The notes under the pieces are model-generated. The model was not told where the DNA came from, made no database searches, and worked only from the letters and a program-made list of their open reading frames with translations. This document shows, in pieces, positions 16,062 to 25,626 of a stretch of 64,000 bases of DNA. A program made the translations under genes and the position numbers. Position 1 is the stretch's first letter. Every line of letters starts with the position of its first letter. This DNA is from Streptomyces sp. NBC_01298 (GTDB taxonomy: Bacteria > Actinomycetota > Actinomycetes > Streptomycetales > Streptomycetaceae): positions 2,046,001 through 2,110,000 of the forward strand of contig NZ_CP108414.1 of the NCBI RefSeq assembly GCF_035978755.1. The letters run 5' to 3'.

Positions 16062-17804
16062 TCAAGGGCGCGGCACGTTGCGGAGGTTGGATCGAGCCAT
16101 CTGGATCATCCGGCCCACCCCTCCGTCCAGCACGATCTTGCTGGCCGAAAGTGCGAATCCGGTCACCATCTCGGCGCTGATCTTCGGTGGAATCGACAGC
16201 GCGTTGGGGTCCGTGACCACGTCCACCAGAGCGGGTCCCTTGTGCTTGAAAGCATCCTTCAAAGCCGCTGTGAGCTGCTTGGGCTTCTCCACGCGGACCC
16301 CGTACGCGCCCGCCGCGCGGGCGATCGCGGCGAAGTCGGGGTTCTTATTCGTCGTTCCGTACGAAGGAAGGCCGGAAACCAGCATCTCCAACTCGACCAT
16401 ACCGAGCGATGAGTTGTTGAAGAGGACCACTTTGACGGGGAGGTCGTACTGCACCAGGGTGAGGAAATCTCCCATCAGCATGGAGAAACCGCCGTCGCCC
16501 GACATCGACACCACTTGACGTCCGCGATCGGTGAACTGTGCGCCGATGGCCTGCGGAAGGGCGTTGGCCATGGAGCCGTGGCTGAAGGATCCGATGATGC
16601 GGCGCTTTCCGTTCGGGGAAAGATAGCGCGCCGCCCATACGTTGCACATGCCCGTGTCCACGGTGAACACGGCGTCCTCGTCGGCCAGTTCGTCGAGCAC
16701 GGCGGCCACGTACTCGGGATGGATGGGCGTGTGCTTCTCCACCTTGCGCGTGTACGCCTTCACCACTCCCTCCAGCGCGTCCGCGTGCTTCTTCAGCATC
16801 CGGTCGAGGAACCGGCGGTCTGTCTTGGCCTTCACCCGGGTGTTCAGCGCGCGCAGGGTCTCCCGTACGTCGCCCCAGACCGCGAGGTCCAGCTTGGAGC
16901 GCCGGCCGAGGTGTTCGGGCCGGATGTCCACCTGGACGATCTTGACGTCGTCGGGGAGGAAGGCGTTGTACGGGAAGTCCGTGCCGAGCAGGATCAGCAG
17001 ATCGCACTCGTGGGTGGCCTCGTAGGCCGCGCCGTAGCCGAGCAGCCCGCTCATACCGACGTCGTAGGGATTGTCGTACTGGATCCACTCCTTGCCGCGC
17101 AGGGCGTGGCCGATCGGCGCCTTGACCCGGCCGGCGAACTCCATGACCTCGGCGTGCGCGCCGGCGGTGCCGCTGCCGCAGAACAGGGTGACCCGGTCGG
17201 CCTCGTCGATGAGCCGGACCAGCTTGTCGATCTCGCCGTCGCCGGGCCGTACGGTCGGCCGCGCGGTCACGAGCGCCTGCTCGACGCTCTGCTCCGGGGC
17301 GGGCAGGGAGGCGATGTCCCCGGGCAGCGACACCACGCCGACGCCGCCGCGCCCGATGGCGTGCTGGATGGCGCTCTGCAGGACCCGGGGCATCTGCCGG
17401 GGGTTGGAGATCAGCTCGCTGTAGTGGCTGCACTCGGTGAACAGCCGGTCGGGGTGGGTCTCCTGGAAGTAGCCGAGGCCGATTTCGGAGGAGGGGATGT
17501 GGGAGGCCAGCGCGAGGACCGGCGCCATGGAACGGTGGGCGTCGTAGAGCCCGTTGATCAGGTGGAGGTTGCCGGGGCCGCAGGAGCCCGCGCAGGCGGC
17601 GAGGGACCCGGTGATCTGGGCCTCGGCGCCGGCCGCGAAGGCTGCGGTCTCCTCGTGGCGCACCTGGATCCACTCGATGCCGCCGGTGCGGCGGATCGCG
17701 TCGACGACGGGGTTGAGGCTGTCCCCGACGACTCCGTACATCCGGCGCACGCCGGCGCGCACGAGGATGTCGATGAACTGCTCCGCCACGTTCTGCTTGG
17801 CCAT
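16062..17804 (-). CDS. poxB: Thiamine-pyrophosphate-dependent pyruvate dehydrogenase (PoxB-type)
   Basis: 580 residues from ATG 17804. Domains run TPP-Pyr (1-180), central (190-330) and TPP-PP (360-540). The N-terminal domain has the activating glutamate in VRHEETAAFAAGAEAQ and begins QFIDILVRAGVRRMYGVVGD. The C-terminal domain holds the TPP/Mg motif MSGDGGFSMLMGDFLTLVQYDLPVKVVLFNNSS. The subfamily converts pyruvate to acetate and CO2, passing electrons to quinone at the membrane. Actinobacterial members keep a C-terminal tail, here short and basic (RMIQMARSNLRNVPRP). Oxalyl-CoA decarboxylase or acetolactate synthase are less likely, because no acetolactate-specific neighbours (ilvN, ilvC) exist. 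Confidence 0.85.
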   Translation of the reverse strand: MAKQNVAEQFIDILVRAGVRRMYGVVGDSLNPVVDAIRRTGGIEWIQVRHEETAAFAAGAEAQITGSLAACAGSCGPGNLHLINGLYDAHRSMAPVLALASHIPSSEIGLGYFQETHPDRLFTECSHYSELISNPRQMPRVLQSAIQHAIGRGGVGVVSLPGDIASLPAPEQSVEQALVTARPTVRPGDGEIDKLVRLIDEADRVTLFCGSGTAGAHAEVMEFAGRVKAPIGHALRGKEWIQYDNPYDVGMSGLLGYGAAYEATHECDLLILLGTDFPYNAFLPDDVKIVQVDIRPEHLGRRSKLDLAVWGDVRETLRALNTRVKAKTDRRFLDRMLKKHADALEGVVKAYTRKVEKHTPIHPEYVAAVLDELADEDAVFTVDTGMCNVWAARYLSPNGKRRIIGSFSHGSMANALPQAIGAQFTDRGRQVVSMSGDGGFSMLMGDFLTLVQYDLPVKVVLFNNSSLGMVELEMLVSGLPSYGTTNKNPDFAAIARAAGAYGVRVEKPKQLTAALKDAFKHKGPALVDVVTDPNALSIPPKISAEMVTGFALSASKIVLDGGVGRMIQMARSNLRNVPRP

Positions 17805-17876
17805 GGAGGGGGCACCCTTCCCTTTTCCGGTTCGGCTCTGCCGCGTGCGCCTCCCATCCACGCATGATCCGCCGGG

Positions 17877-20513
17877 TTACGCCTCCCAGACCGCGGCGGC
17901 CGTCCGGTCGTCGGCGTACCCCTTGAGCCGGAGCTGGGTGTCCGCGAGGAAGGCGGCGAGGCCCGGCGGGGGTGCGTCGGCCCAGCGGGCGGAGAGCTCG
18001 GCGGAGAGCGGCCGCTCCTCGCGCATCGGGTCGGCGAGGCCGCCGGAGCACAGCAGCAGGGTGTCGCCGGGGCGGGCCACGGAGGCCCGGAAGCGGAACG
18101 CGGCCCGGTCGGGGGACGCCGGTCCCGGCTCCTCCAGGTCCCGCCACTGTCCGTCCCGGAGCCGGAACAGCCCGCCCGCGCCCGCGCCGAAGCAGATCCG
18201 GGTGCGGCAGCCGGGGTCCACCGGCAGCAGCAGTCCGCGCAGCCCGGCCGTGTAACCGTCCTCCGGGAGCCCCAGCTCGGCGGCGCGGGCGCGCAGCTGC
18301 CCGTAGCCGCGGTCGGTGAGCCGCTGGAGCCCCGAGCGCAGGGCTTCGCGGCGGCCGTCGCGGATGTCCTGCGACAGCCGCTCCTGGCTCCGCCCGACGG
18401 CCGCGGCGACGGAGCGGCACACCTCGGCGGCCGCCTCGGCGGCCCCGGGTGCGGAGCGGTCCCCGCCGGCGAGCACGACCAGGACCAGCGCGTCGGGGCC
18501 GGTGCCGAAGCGGGCGGTGAGCAGGTAGTCCCGCCGTGCCTCGCCCCGGAACCGGGCGGAGTCCCCGCGCACGGAGGCGGCCCGCAGCGTGTAGCCGCCG
18601 TACTGGGCCCCCTCCAGCACGGTGTCGGGCGTCAGCGAGCCGAGCCCGGCGGGGTCGGCGGCGGGCAACGCGATGGGCTCGGCGGCGTAGGTGGGCGGCC
18701 GATCCCCCAGGTACGCCACCACGGGCCGCGGCCCCCCGGCCCCCTGCCCGGGCCCGTGCCCGGCCTCCGGAGCAGCCCCAGGATCCGGCCCGGGCCATGC
18801 CCCGGCCCCGGAGCCCGCCGCGAGGCCCGCATCGGCACCGCCCCCGGGCGCGGGCGCGGAACCCCAGCCCGTTCCGGAACCGGGATGCGACCCAAGCGCG
18901 AACCCGGTTTCGGGACCGGACCTTGGATCCGAACCGGTGCCGTGTCCGGACCTCGGATCTACGCCAGGGCCGGTGCCGGAGGCGGCGCCAGAGCCGGGGC
19001 CGGAGCCGGAGCTGGGGCCGGAGCTCGGGGCGGAGCCGGGGCCGGGTACCGCGCCCGTGCCGGGGCCCGTGCCACTGTCGGAGCCGCGGGGCGCGCCCAG
19101 GCCGAGGCCCGCGCCCGCGCCGGAGCCGGAGCCACGGCCACCGTCGGAGCCGGCCGTCTCCAGGCCGAGGCCCGCGGCCGTACCGGAGCCGGAGGCAAGG
19201 CCGGGGCCAGAGCTGGAGCCAAACCCGGCGCCGGAGCCCGTGCCGAGGCCCGTGCCGGAGCCAAGGCCACTGTCGGAGCCGGCCGTCCCCAGGCCGAGGC
19301 CCGCGCCCGCGCCGGAGGCGGAGTCGGAGCCCGTGCCGGAGCCAAGGCCACTGTCGGAGCCGGCCGTCCCCAGGCCGAGGCCCGCGCCCGTACCGGAGGT
19401 GGAGTCTGTGCCCGTACCGAGGCCCGCGCCGGAGCCCGAGCCTGAGTCGGAGCCCTGGCCTGAACCCCGATCCAGGCCCGAGCCTGAATCGAGCCCGGGG
19501 TCGGCCCCCGAAGCCGGGGCAGAGTCCGGATCGGGCGCGGAAGCGGAACCCGGGCCCGGGCCCGGGAGTGAGCTGGTGCCCGGCCCCGTCCAGGGGCTCC
19601 GCCCGGCATCCGCGCTCGCACTCGGTGCCGGGGCGGCAGGCCCCGGGTGCCCGGCTCCGGCGTGCGTGCCTTCGGGGTCGTATCCGGCATCCGCCGGGGG
19701 CGTAGCCGCTGGCGGTACGTCGTCCCGTGGGCCCCAGCTCCAGTCGGACGGGTCCCCCGACTCCTCGGCGGGCAGCGCGGGCGGGACGGTGACGCTGCCG
19801 AGGGCGTACCAGGTCTGGCCTCCCTCCCGCGGATCCCGCGGCGGAGGCAGCACCGAGCCGCCGTACGCGTCCTCCGCGCGGGGAAGCGGCCCCGGCGGCT
19901 CCGCCTCCGGCCAGCCAACGACCACGGGCGGCACCGCTTCAGCCTCAGACGCCGCCCCGCCAAAAGCCACCGGCGGCTCGGCTTCCACCTCAGGCGCCGG
20001 TCCGCCAAAAGCCACCGACGGCCCCGCCTCCGGCCAAGGAGCAGCAGCCACCGGCGGCTCCGCCTCCACCCCAGGCGCCACCCCACCAACGACCACCGAC
20101 GGCCCCGACTCCGGCCAAGGAGCAGCAGCCGCCGGCGGCAGCGCCTCCACCCCAGGCGCCGCCCCGCCGACGGCCACGGACGGCGCAGGCCGGGGAGCGG
20201 GCGGGGCCGCCTCCGGAGCCGGGCCAGGAGCGGGCCGGGGAGCGGGCACGGCCCCCTCCGGCCCGGGAGGAGCCACGCGTGGCTCCGCTTGCGCCGCGGG
20301 CAGCGGCGACGGCTCCGCCGGAGCCTGGGCGGCGGGTTCCGTCAGGGGGTCCGGGGTCGCCCGGGGGGCCGGTACCGGGGTCGGGGCGACCAGGACCGCC
20401 GCCGAGCGGAAGCGGTGTTCCAGGGTGTCCCGGGGGTCGGGTTCGGGGCCCCCGTCGGGGTCCTCGTAGAGCTTCTGCCACCAGTCATCCGCGCCCGCGT
20501 CCCGCTGACTCAT
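17877..20513 (-). CDS. PP2C-like protein with very long Pro/Gly/Ser-rich repetitive region
   Basis: 878 residues from ATG 20513. Residues 1-45 are ordinary ([12 protein letters not shown]). Residues about 45-240 are Pro/Ala-rich with loose 25-30-residue repeats built on [15 protein letters not shown]. About 325-590 is almost pure Gly/Ser/Ala/Thr/Asp, partly in 27-residue units (81-base period near 19251-19412). The last 280 residues form a PP2C-like domain, with [19 protein letters not shown] at its start and [13 protein letters not shown] at its end. The usual metal motif DGMGGH is replaced by VLAGGDRS, so phosphatase activity is doubtful. There is no signal peptide or membrane helix. The low-complexity sequence is clean in all reading frames, but only this frame has the folded ends. 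Confidence 0.8.
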   Translation of the reverse strand: MSQRDAGADDWWQKLYEDPDGGPEPDPRDTLEHRFRSAAVLVAPTPVPAPRATPDPLTEPAAQAPAEPSPLPAAQAEPRVAPPGPEGAVPAPRPAPGPAPEAAPPAPRPAPSVAVGGAAPGVEALPPAAAAPWPESGPSVVVGGVAPGVEAEPPVAAAPWPEAGPSVAFGGPAPEVEAEPPVAFGGAASEAEAVPPVVVGWPEAEPPGPLPRAEDAYGGSVLPPPRDPREGGQTWYALGSVTVPPALPAEESGDPSDWSWGPRDDVPPAATPPADAGYDPEGTHAGAGHPGPAAPAPSASADAGRSPWTGPGTSSLPGPGPGSASAPDPDSAPASGADPGLDSGSGLDRGSGQGSDSGSGSGAGLGTGTDSTSGTGAGLGLGTAGSDSGLGSGTGSDSASGAGAGLGLGTAGSDSGLGSGTGLGTGSGAGFGSSSGPGLASGSGTAAGLGLETAGSDGGRGSGSGAGAGLGLGAPRGSDSGTGPGTGAVPGPGSAPSSGPSSGSGPGSGAASGTGPGVDPRSGHGTGSDPRSGPETGFALGSHPGSGTGWGSAPAPGGGADAGLAAGSGAGAWPGPDPGAAPEAGHGPGQGAGGPRPVVAYLGDRPPTYAAEPIALPAADPAGLGSLTPDTVLEGAQYGGYTLRAASVRGDSARFRGEARRDYLLTARFGTGPDALVLVVLAGGDRSAPGAAEAAAEVCRSVAAAVGRSQERLSQDIRDGRREALRSGLQRLTDRGYGQLRARAAELGLPEDGYTAGLRGLLLPVDPGCRTRICFGAGAGGLFRLRDGQWRDLEEPGPASPDRAAFRFRASVARPGDTLLLCSGGLADPMREERPLSAELSARWADAPPPGLAAFLADTQLRLKGYADDRTAAAVWEA
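18790..19640 (-). repeat. Low-complexity coding repeat (GGCTCC/GGAGCC-type)
   Basis: About 850 bases encode the Gly/Ser-rich linker of the PP2C-like protein. The clearest unit is 81 bases long: the block from 19251 recurs at 19332 with only a few changes, and diverged copies occur at 19080-19200. The period is a multiple of three, so unit gain or loss keeps the frame. Assembly collapse or strain variation is likely here. Confidence 0.7.
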
Positions 20514-20560
20514 GGCCCTCATTGTCGGGCTCCGGCGCGACCGAAATCCGGCGAACGCAG

Positions 20561-20601
20561 GAAAAGGGGGGCCCATCGGACCGCCGTCCGATGGACCCCC
20601 C
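20561..20601 (-). terminator. Intrinsic terminator of the subtilase gene
   Basis: Read on the minus strand, GGGGGGTCCATCGGA pairs with TCCGATGGGCCCCCC (one bulge) across a short CGGCGG-type loop and is followed by TTTTCC. It lies 19 bases past the stop of the S8 peptidase. Confidence 0.85.
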
Positions 20602-20619
20602 TGCTCTATGTCGTACGAC

Positions 20620-23600
20620 TTAGCGAATGTCGTACGCCCGCGCGACCATCTGGGTGACGGTGGCGCCGTTCTTGTCGGTCAGTTCGACCTTGAGCATGAC
20701 CTGCTTGCCCGCGGCTCCGGCGTGGTCCACGGTCGCGGTCCACTGCCCGCCGCGCTCGCTCACCTTCGCCTCGGTCCAGCTGCCGCCCTCGTCGTACGAG
20801 TACGACAGCTTGGCCGACTTGAGCGCGCCGGGCGCGTAGCCCGCGTGCCCGCTGACCGAGAGGCCGATCCGCTGGCCGTTGGCCGCGGCCAGCGTCTTCA
20901 TGCCGTCCAGCGGGGCGGAGATCCGCGGGAAGATGACCGGCAGCGCCTGCGAGTACTGCGTCTCGTCCAGCTTCGAGCGGAAGGTCCAGGTGGTCTGGAT
21001 CGCGGAGGATCGCTGCCAAGTGCGGGACGGCTGGCCGACCTTCTCCAGCTGCTGGGTCAGTTCGTACGTGGCCTCGCCGGCCGGGACCTCGAAGGCCCCG
21101 AACGGGTAGCCGGTGTCGCCCAGCGACTCGCCGTCGACCTTGAGCGAGACGTTGCCGAGGTCGCCGAAGCCGCCCTGCTGGGCGTAGTGGCCGGTGTCCC
21201 CCCACATCGCGGAGGAGAAGCCGATCAGGTTGCCCTGCCGCTCGGCGGCCAGCTGCTCCTTGCCCGCGGTGTCGCGCGGCGCCACCGGGCCGATGACCCC
21301 GTCGTACCAGTTCTCGGCGCGCTTCGAGCCCGCCTTGTACGTGCGGTGCTGGTCGGTCATGAACTCGCCCCACGGGAAGCTGCTGGAGACCATGTGGTCC
21401 CAGGCGGTGTCCCCGGCGGAGTAGTACTCGGTGCGCTTGCCCGGTACCGCGACGGTGTCGATGGAGCCGAAGTACACGGCGCCGCCCTGCGGGCGGTAGG
21501 CCCCGGTCACGTCGATGTAGTCGGCGGCGACGCCCATGGACTGGTAGGCCGATTCGACGGCGCCGAGCTCGCGGTCGCGCACCCGGTAGGTGCGGTCGCC
21601 GCGGACCTGGCCCTTCTCGATCTGCGCGAGGTTGTAGACGTACGGGCTCTTCGCGGTGCCCTTCCAGGTCAGCGTGACCCCGCCCTTGACGATCTTGTCC
21701 AGCAGGGCCTGGCCCTCGCCGGTCTCGACGGCCAGCAGCGGAAGGGATCCGCCCGCGTAGCCGCCGAAGGCCTGCCAGCGGCCGGGGGCTTCGCGGTAGA
21801 GCACGACGGCCTTGGCGCCGGCCGCCTTCGCGTTCTGCGAGATCTCGTAGGCCATGGTCTCGTCCGTCACCTTGACCAGGGCGATCGCGCCCTTGGCGGC
21901 GACGGCCGCGAACTCCTCGGGCGTGCCCGAACCGGCGTTGACGAGCGGGGCGCTGCCGGTTCCGTCGAGGTTCTCGCTGCCGGTGGAGGCGGTGATCGGG
22001 TGCAGCACCCGGCCGCCCTTCACCTTCAGCTCGGAGAGCAGCGGGGCGGCCGCCCGCCAGTAGCTGCCGAACTCGAAGTCGCCCTCCTCGGCCTTGCCGT
22101 CGACCGAGGCGTAGTAGCCGCGGATCGTCCGGCCGCCCATGGCGGTGCCGGCGTGCTGCCAGCCCTCCGCGCCCCAGGAGCGGGAGAAGGCGAGGGTGGT
22201 GGCGCGCGCCTCGGTGGGCTTGTCGGTGGCGATGCTCAGCTTGGCCGCCTTGCGGGCGTCCAGCACGATCACCGTGTCCTTCTTGATCTCCGTCTGGGGA
22301 CGGCCGAGGTAGGTGAGCGAGTCGTACATCCGGTCGCCCTCGCCGGCGTCGGGGGTGCCGACGAAGGCGGAGAGGAAGTACGAGCCCGGGCGGACCCGGT
22401 ACACCTGGTCCACGGCGCCCTCGTTGAAGCGGCGCTCACCGGTGGCGTCGTCGGTGCCGATCAGGTCCAGGGAGGACGGGCCGGCGGCCGGCTTGCCCGC
22501 GCGGTCGATGAGCTTGACGCGCACCGTGACCGTCTCGGGCTCCACGTAGAGGGAGAAGGGGGTGGAGACGTGCTCGCCGTTCGCCGTGGCGATGACGCGG
22601 CCGGTGACGTCCCCGTACTGGGAGCGCTCCAGCTTCGCGGCGGGGTCCAGGGCGAGCGGCACCTTGACGGTGGCGCCGGCCGGGACGGTCACGGTGCGCT
22701 TGTCCAGACGCGCGACCTGGCTGCGGACGGCGGAGCCGTCGTTGCCGGTGACCTTCTCCACGGAGAGGTTCAGCGTGACGGGCTTCTTGCCCGTGTTGGT
22801 GTACGGGATCTCCACGCCGGTGCGGTCGCTGCGGTCCTGCGGCCAGTTGTACGTGCCGCCCTGCACCGCGGGGGCGCTGGTGACGGTGGCGCCGATGGCG
22901 GCCTTGACGTCGAGCCGGCCACCGCCGGTCTCCCGTACGTCGCCCGGGACCGCGGTGTTCGCGGAGCCGACGAGCGCGGCCTTGATCTGCTGCGCCGTCC
23001 AGTCGGGGTGGCGCTGCTTGACGATGGCGGCGGCGCCCGCGACGTGCGGGGTGGCCATCGAGGTGCCGGACATGGACTGGTACGCGTACACCCCGCGGCC
23101 GCCCATGTTGGCGGCGGAGATCTGGACGCCGGGGGCGGCGATCTCGGGCTTGAGGGTGTGGTTCAGGCCGGCCGGGCCGCGGCTGGAGAAGGAGGCCGTC
23201 GTGTCGTCGCGGTCGACGGCGCCGACGGTCAGCACGCTGGGCGCGCAACCGGGCGAGGAGACCGTGTTGTTGCCGGGGCCGGCGTTGCCGGCGGCGATGA
23301 CGAAGAGGCTGTCGCTGCTCTGGGCCAGCGCCTCGGTGGCCGCGGCCATCGGGTCGTCGCAGGAGAGCTGGGAGGGGTCGCCCAGGCTCATGGAGATCAC
23401 GTCGGCCTTGCTGTCGACGGCCCACTGCATGCCCGCGATGATCCAGGAGTCCAGGCCGTAGCCGGAGTCGTTGAGGACCTTGCCGCTGAGCAGCTGGGCG
23501 CCGGGGGCGACGCCCTTCTTGGCGCCGCCGCTGGCGGCGCCGGAGCCGCCCACGGTGGAGATGGTGTGGGTGCCGTGACCCTGGCGGTCCTCGGCGGTGT

Positions 23601-24423
23601 CCGAGTCGGTGAAGTTCTTGGCTTCGGCGACGCGGCCCTTGAGGTCGGGGTGTTCGAGGTCGGTGCCGGTGTCGAGGACGGCGACCTTGGTGCCCTTGCC
23701 GTCGAATCCGGCGGCCCACGCCGCGGTGGCGCCGACCTGCTTGGTGGAACGCTCCAGGTTCGCCTGGACCTTGCCGTCCAGCCACAGCTTCTTCAGCGGG
23801 GCGGAGGCGGCCGACCGGGCGTGCGGGCTGACGTTCGCGCCGGTGACGTCGGCCCAGAAGTCGGCGGCCTTCTCCTTGTCGGCGGCGAGTGCGACGCCGC
23901 CGATGGAGCCGAGGACCAGCTTCTGCTCGGCGCCGCGCGGAGCGGGCGGGGTGCTGCGCGCGAGGCTCGCGGAGCGCTCGTACACGGCGATCAGCGGGAG
24001 CTTCTTGGCGTGCGTGTCGTCGTAGCCCTGCCGGATCAGGCCGGTGACGTTGAAGAGCTCCTCGTCGACCTTGCCCGCGGCGAGCGCCGTGACCGCGCTC
24101 TCGGGGTACACGTAGAGGTCCTTGCCCGCCTGGCGGGTCTGCACGATCGGCTGCGAGCCGTCCGCGCGGGGCATCGCGGTGGCGGCCGTACGGCCCTGCG
24201 CGTCGGTGGACACCAGGACGCGGTCGCCGGTGACCAGGGTCACCGTGACGGGGCCGGTGGGCTGCTTCGCCGCCTCCTGGCTCCCCGTGAGGGGCTTCTT
24301 CGCCGTGCCGGACCCTGCTCCGGACGCTCCGTCGCTCGGCTGCGCCGTGGACGGGCCCACGGCCGTGACGGCCAGGACGGCCGCGATGGCCGCTCCCAGT
24401 GCCGTACGCGATATCGGGCGCAT
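20620..24423 (-). CDS. Large secreted subtilisin-like serine peptidase (S8 family)
   Basis: 1267 residues from ATG 24423, with GGGGAGA upstream. Residues 1-28 are a signal peptide (LGAAIAAVLAVTAVG, then an Ala-rich cleavage site). A propeptide of about 200 residues precedes the catalytic domain. The triad is Asp251 (KVAVLDTGTD), His283 (GHGTHTIS) and Ser455 (SGTSMATPHVAGAAA), with the oxyanion Asn380 (IAAGNAGPG). C-terminal regions include beta-sandwich repeats and a protease-associated-type segment around residues 830-890. The architecture matches the very large Streptomyces extracellular subtilases, longer than ordinary subtilisin. It is transcribed away from a TrmB/LuxR-type regulator that may control it. 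Confidence 0.92.
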   Translation of the reverse strand: MRPISRTALGAAIAAVLAVTAVGPSTAQPSDGASGAGSGTAKKPLTGSQEAAKQPTGPVTVTLVTGDRVLVSTDAQGRTAATAMPRADGSQPIVQTRQAGKDLYVYPESAVTALAAGKVDEELFNVTGLIRQGYDDTHAKKLPLIAVYERSASLARSTPPAPRGAEQKLVLGSIGGVALAADKEKAADFWADVTGANVSPHARSAASAPLKKLWLDGKVQANLERSTKQVGATAAWAAGFDGKGTKVAVLDTGTDLEHPDLKGRVAEAKNFTDSDTAEDRQGHGTHTISTVGGSGAASGGAKKGVAPGAQLLSGKVLNDSGYGLDSWIIAGMQWAVDSKADVISMSLGDPSQLSCDDPMAAATEALAQSSDSLFVIAAGNAGPGNNTVSSPGCAPSVLTVGAVDRDDTTASFSSRGPAGLNHTLKPEIAAPGVQISAANMGGRGVYAYQSMSGTSMATPHVAGAAAIVKQRHPDWTAQQIKAALVGSANTAVPGDVRETGGGRLDVKAAIGATVTSAPAVQGGTYNWPQDRSDRTGVEIPYTNTGKKPVTLNLSVEKVTGNDGSAVRSQVARLDKRTVTVPAGATVKVPLALDPAAKLERSQYGDVTGRVIATANGEHVSTPFSLYVEPETVTVRVKLIDRAGKPAAGPSSLDLIGTDDATGERRFNEGAVDQVYRVRPGSYFLSAFVGTPDAGEGDRMYDSLTYLGRPQTEIKKDTVIVLDARKAAKLSIATDKPTEARATTLAFSRSWGAEGWQHAGTAMGGRTIRGYYASVDGKAEEGDFEFGSYWRAAAPLLSELKVKGGRVLHPITASTGSENLDGTGSAPLVNAGSGTPEEFAAVAAKGAIALVKVTDETMAYEISQNAKAAGAKAVVLYREAPGRWQAFGGYAGGSLPLLAVETGEGQALLDKIVKGGVTLTWKGTAKSPYVYNLAQIEKGQVRGDRTYRVRDRELGAVESAYQSMGVAADYIDVTGAYRPQGGAVYFGSIDTVAVPGKRTEYYSAGDTAWDHMVSSSFPWGEFMTDQHRTYKAGSKRAENWYDGVIGPVAPRDTAGKEQLAAERQGNLIGFSSAMWGDTGHYAQQGGFGDLGNVSLKVDGESLGDTGYPFGAFEVPAGEATYELTQQLEKVGQPSRTWQRSSAIQTTWTFRSKLDETQYSQALPVIFPRISAPLDGMKTLAAANGQRIGLSVSGHAGYAPGALKSAKLSYSYDEGGSWTEAKVSERGGQWTATVDHAGAAGKQVMLKVELTDKNGATVTQMVARAYDIR

Positions 24424-24513
24424 CGCTCTCCCCAGGTGAATTCCGGCCAACTACTGCATTGCACGGCGAAATCGCCGCGTAAATGGCTTCTGGCCAGCGG
24501 ATGTTGGTGCTGC

Positions 24514-24542
24514 GGTGGCGCCACCTTGGCAGAGGGGCGCCA
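24514..24542. promoter_or_regulatory. Palindromes between subtilase and LuxR-type regulator genes
   Basis: GGTGGCGCCACC (24514-24525) is a perfect 12-base palindrome. Its TGGCGCC half (24516-24522) is repeated inverted as GGCGCCA (24536-24542), 13 bases on. CTGGCCAG lies nearby at 24490-24497. TGGC/GCCA dyads suit a LuxR-type HTH, so the adjacent regulator may act here. Confidence 0.4.
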
Positions 24543-24576
24543 GGTGCGGCGATGATGTCGGCGGCGGGTTTGCGCC

Positions 24577-25602
24577 GTGGCCGCTTCCCGCCAGGAACGG
24601 TTCCGAGAGGGTTGGGTGGACGAGTTGCTGGGTGCGATAGGTCTCGACGAAGGACAGGAGTCCGCTTACCGCGCGCTGGTCGCGCTGGGGGCGGCGGAGA
24701 TACCGGACCTCGCGCACCGGCTGACCCTGCCGGTGCAGCAGACCGAACGGACCCTGCGCCACCTGGAGCGCCACGGGCTCGCCGCCCAGTCCTCCGCCCG
24801 GCCGGGCCGGTGGGTCGCGGCCCCGCCCGGGGTGGCCCTGGGCGCGCTGCTCACCCAGCAGCGGCACGAGCTGGAACAGGCGGAGCTGGCGGCGGCCCTG
24901 CTGGCGGAGGAGTACCGGGCGGAGGCCGCCGAGCCGGCCGTGCACGACCTGGTGGAGGTGGTGACGGGCGCGAGCGCGGTGGCCCACCGCTTCCACCAGC
25001 TCCAGCTCGGCGCGGTGGAGGAGGTGTGCGCGCTGGTCAGCGGCCGGCCGCAGGTGGTGACGGGGACGGAGAACGAGGCGGAGGAGCGGGCGGCCGTACG
25101 GGGCGTCGCGTACCGGGTGGTCATCGAGCGGGAGGTGCTGACCCTGCCGACCGGGATCCGCGAGGCCTCCACGGCGCTGGCGCGCGGCGAGCACATCAGG
25201 GTGTCGGCCGCGGTGCCGACCAAACTCGTCATCGCGGACCGGACGCTCGCGATGGTCCCGCTGACGGCGCGCGGCGCGGAGCCGGCGGCGCTGGTCGTGC
25301 ACGCGTCGGGGCTGCTGGAGTCCCTGATGGGCCTCTTCGAGGCGGTCTGGCGGGAGTCGCTCCCGCTGCGGCTGGGCTCCACCGGGGCGCCGGAGGAATC
25401 CGATGGCGGACCGGACGCCACGGACCTGGAGATCCTCACCCTGCTGCTGGCGGGGATGACGGACGCGAGCGTGGCGAAGCACCTGGAGCTGGGCCTGCGG
25501 ACGGTGCAGCGGCGGGTCAAGGGCCTGATGGAACTGGCGGGGGTCACGACCCGGCTCCAGCTGGGCTGGTACGCGTACGAACGGGGCTGGGTGGCCCGAT
25601 AG
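24577..25602 (+). CDS. TrmB/LuxR-type transcriptional regulator
   Basis: 341 residues from GTG 24577; GTG 24616, with GAGAGGG just upstream, is an equally good start and would remove 13 residues. The N-terminal winged helix is TrmB-like: LDEGQESAYRALVALGAAEIPDLAHRLTLPVQQTERTLRHLERHGL. A middle helical and ligand-type domain follows. The C-terminal LuxR HTH reads ATDLEILTLLLAGMTDASVAKHLELGLRTVQRRVKGLMELAG. This two-HTH layout is frequent in Streptomyces regulators placed next to secreted proteases. It is divergent from the S8 peptidase with 153 bases between, so control of that gene is the simplest inference. Confidence 0.85.
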   Translation: MAASRQERFREGWVDELLGAIGLDEGQESAYRALVALGAAEIPDLAHRLTLPVQQTERTLRHLERHGLAAQSSARPGRWVAAPPGVALGALLTQQRHELEQAELAAALLAEEYRAEAAEPAVHDLVEVVTGASAVAHRFHQLQLGAVEEVCALVSGRPQVVTGTENEAEERAAVRGVAYRVVIEREVLTLPTGIREASTALARGEHIRVSAAVPTKLVIADRTLAMVPLTARGAEPAALVVHASGLLESLMGLFEAVWRESLPLRLGSTGAPEESDGGPDATDLEILTLLLAGMTDASVAKHLELGLRTVQRRVKGLMELAGVTTRLQLGWYAYERGWVAR

Positions 25603-25626
25603 CCCCAGGTCAGGCAGGCTGAGCAG

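Noticed and set aside
16062..17804. Acetolactate synthase
   Set aside because: No ilvN or ilvC neighbour and the sequence fits PoxB-type pyruvate oxidases better.
18536..19705. Several long frames across the PP2C-like linker, on both strands
   Set aside because: Low-complexity GC-rich repeats lack stops in all frames; only one frame joins folded N- and C-terminal parts.
20512..24555. 1347-codon plus-strand frame opposite the subtilase
   Set aside because: No stop codons by composition only; the minus strand encodes an intact subtilase with signal peptide and triad.
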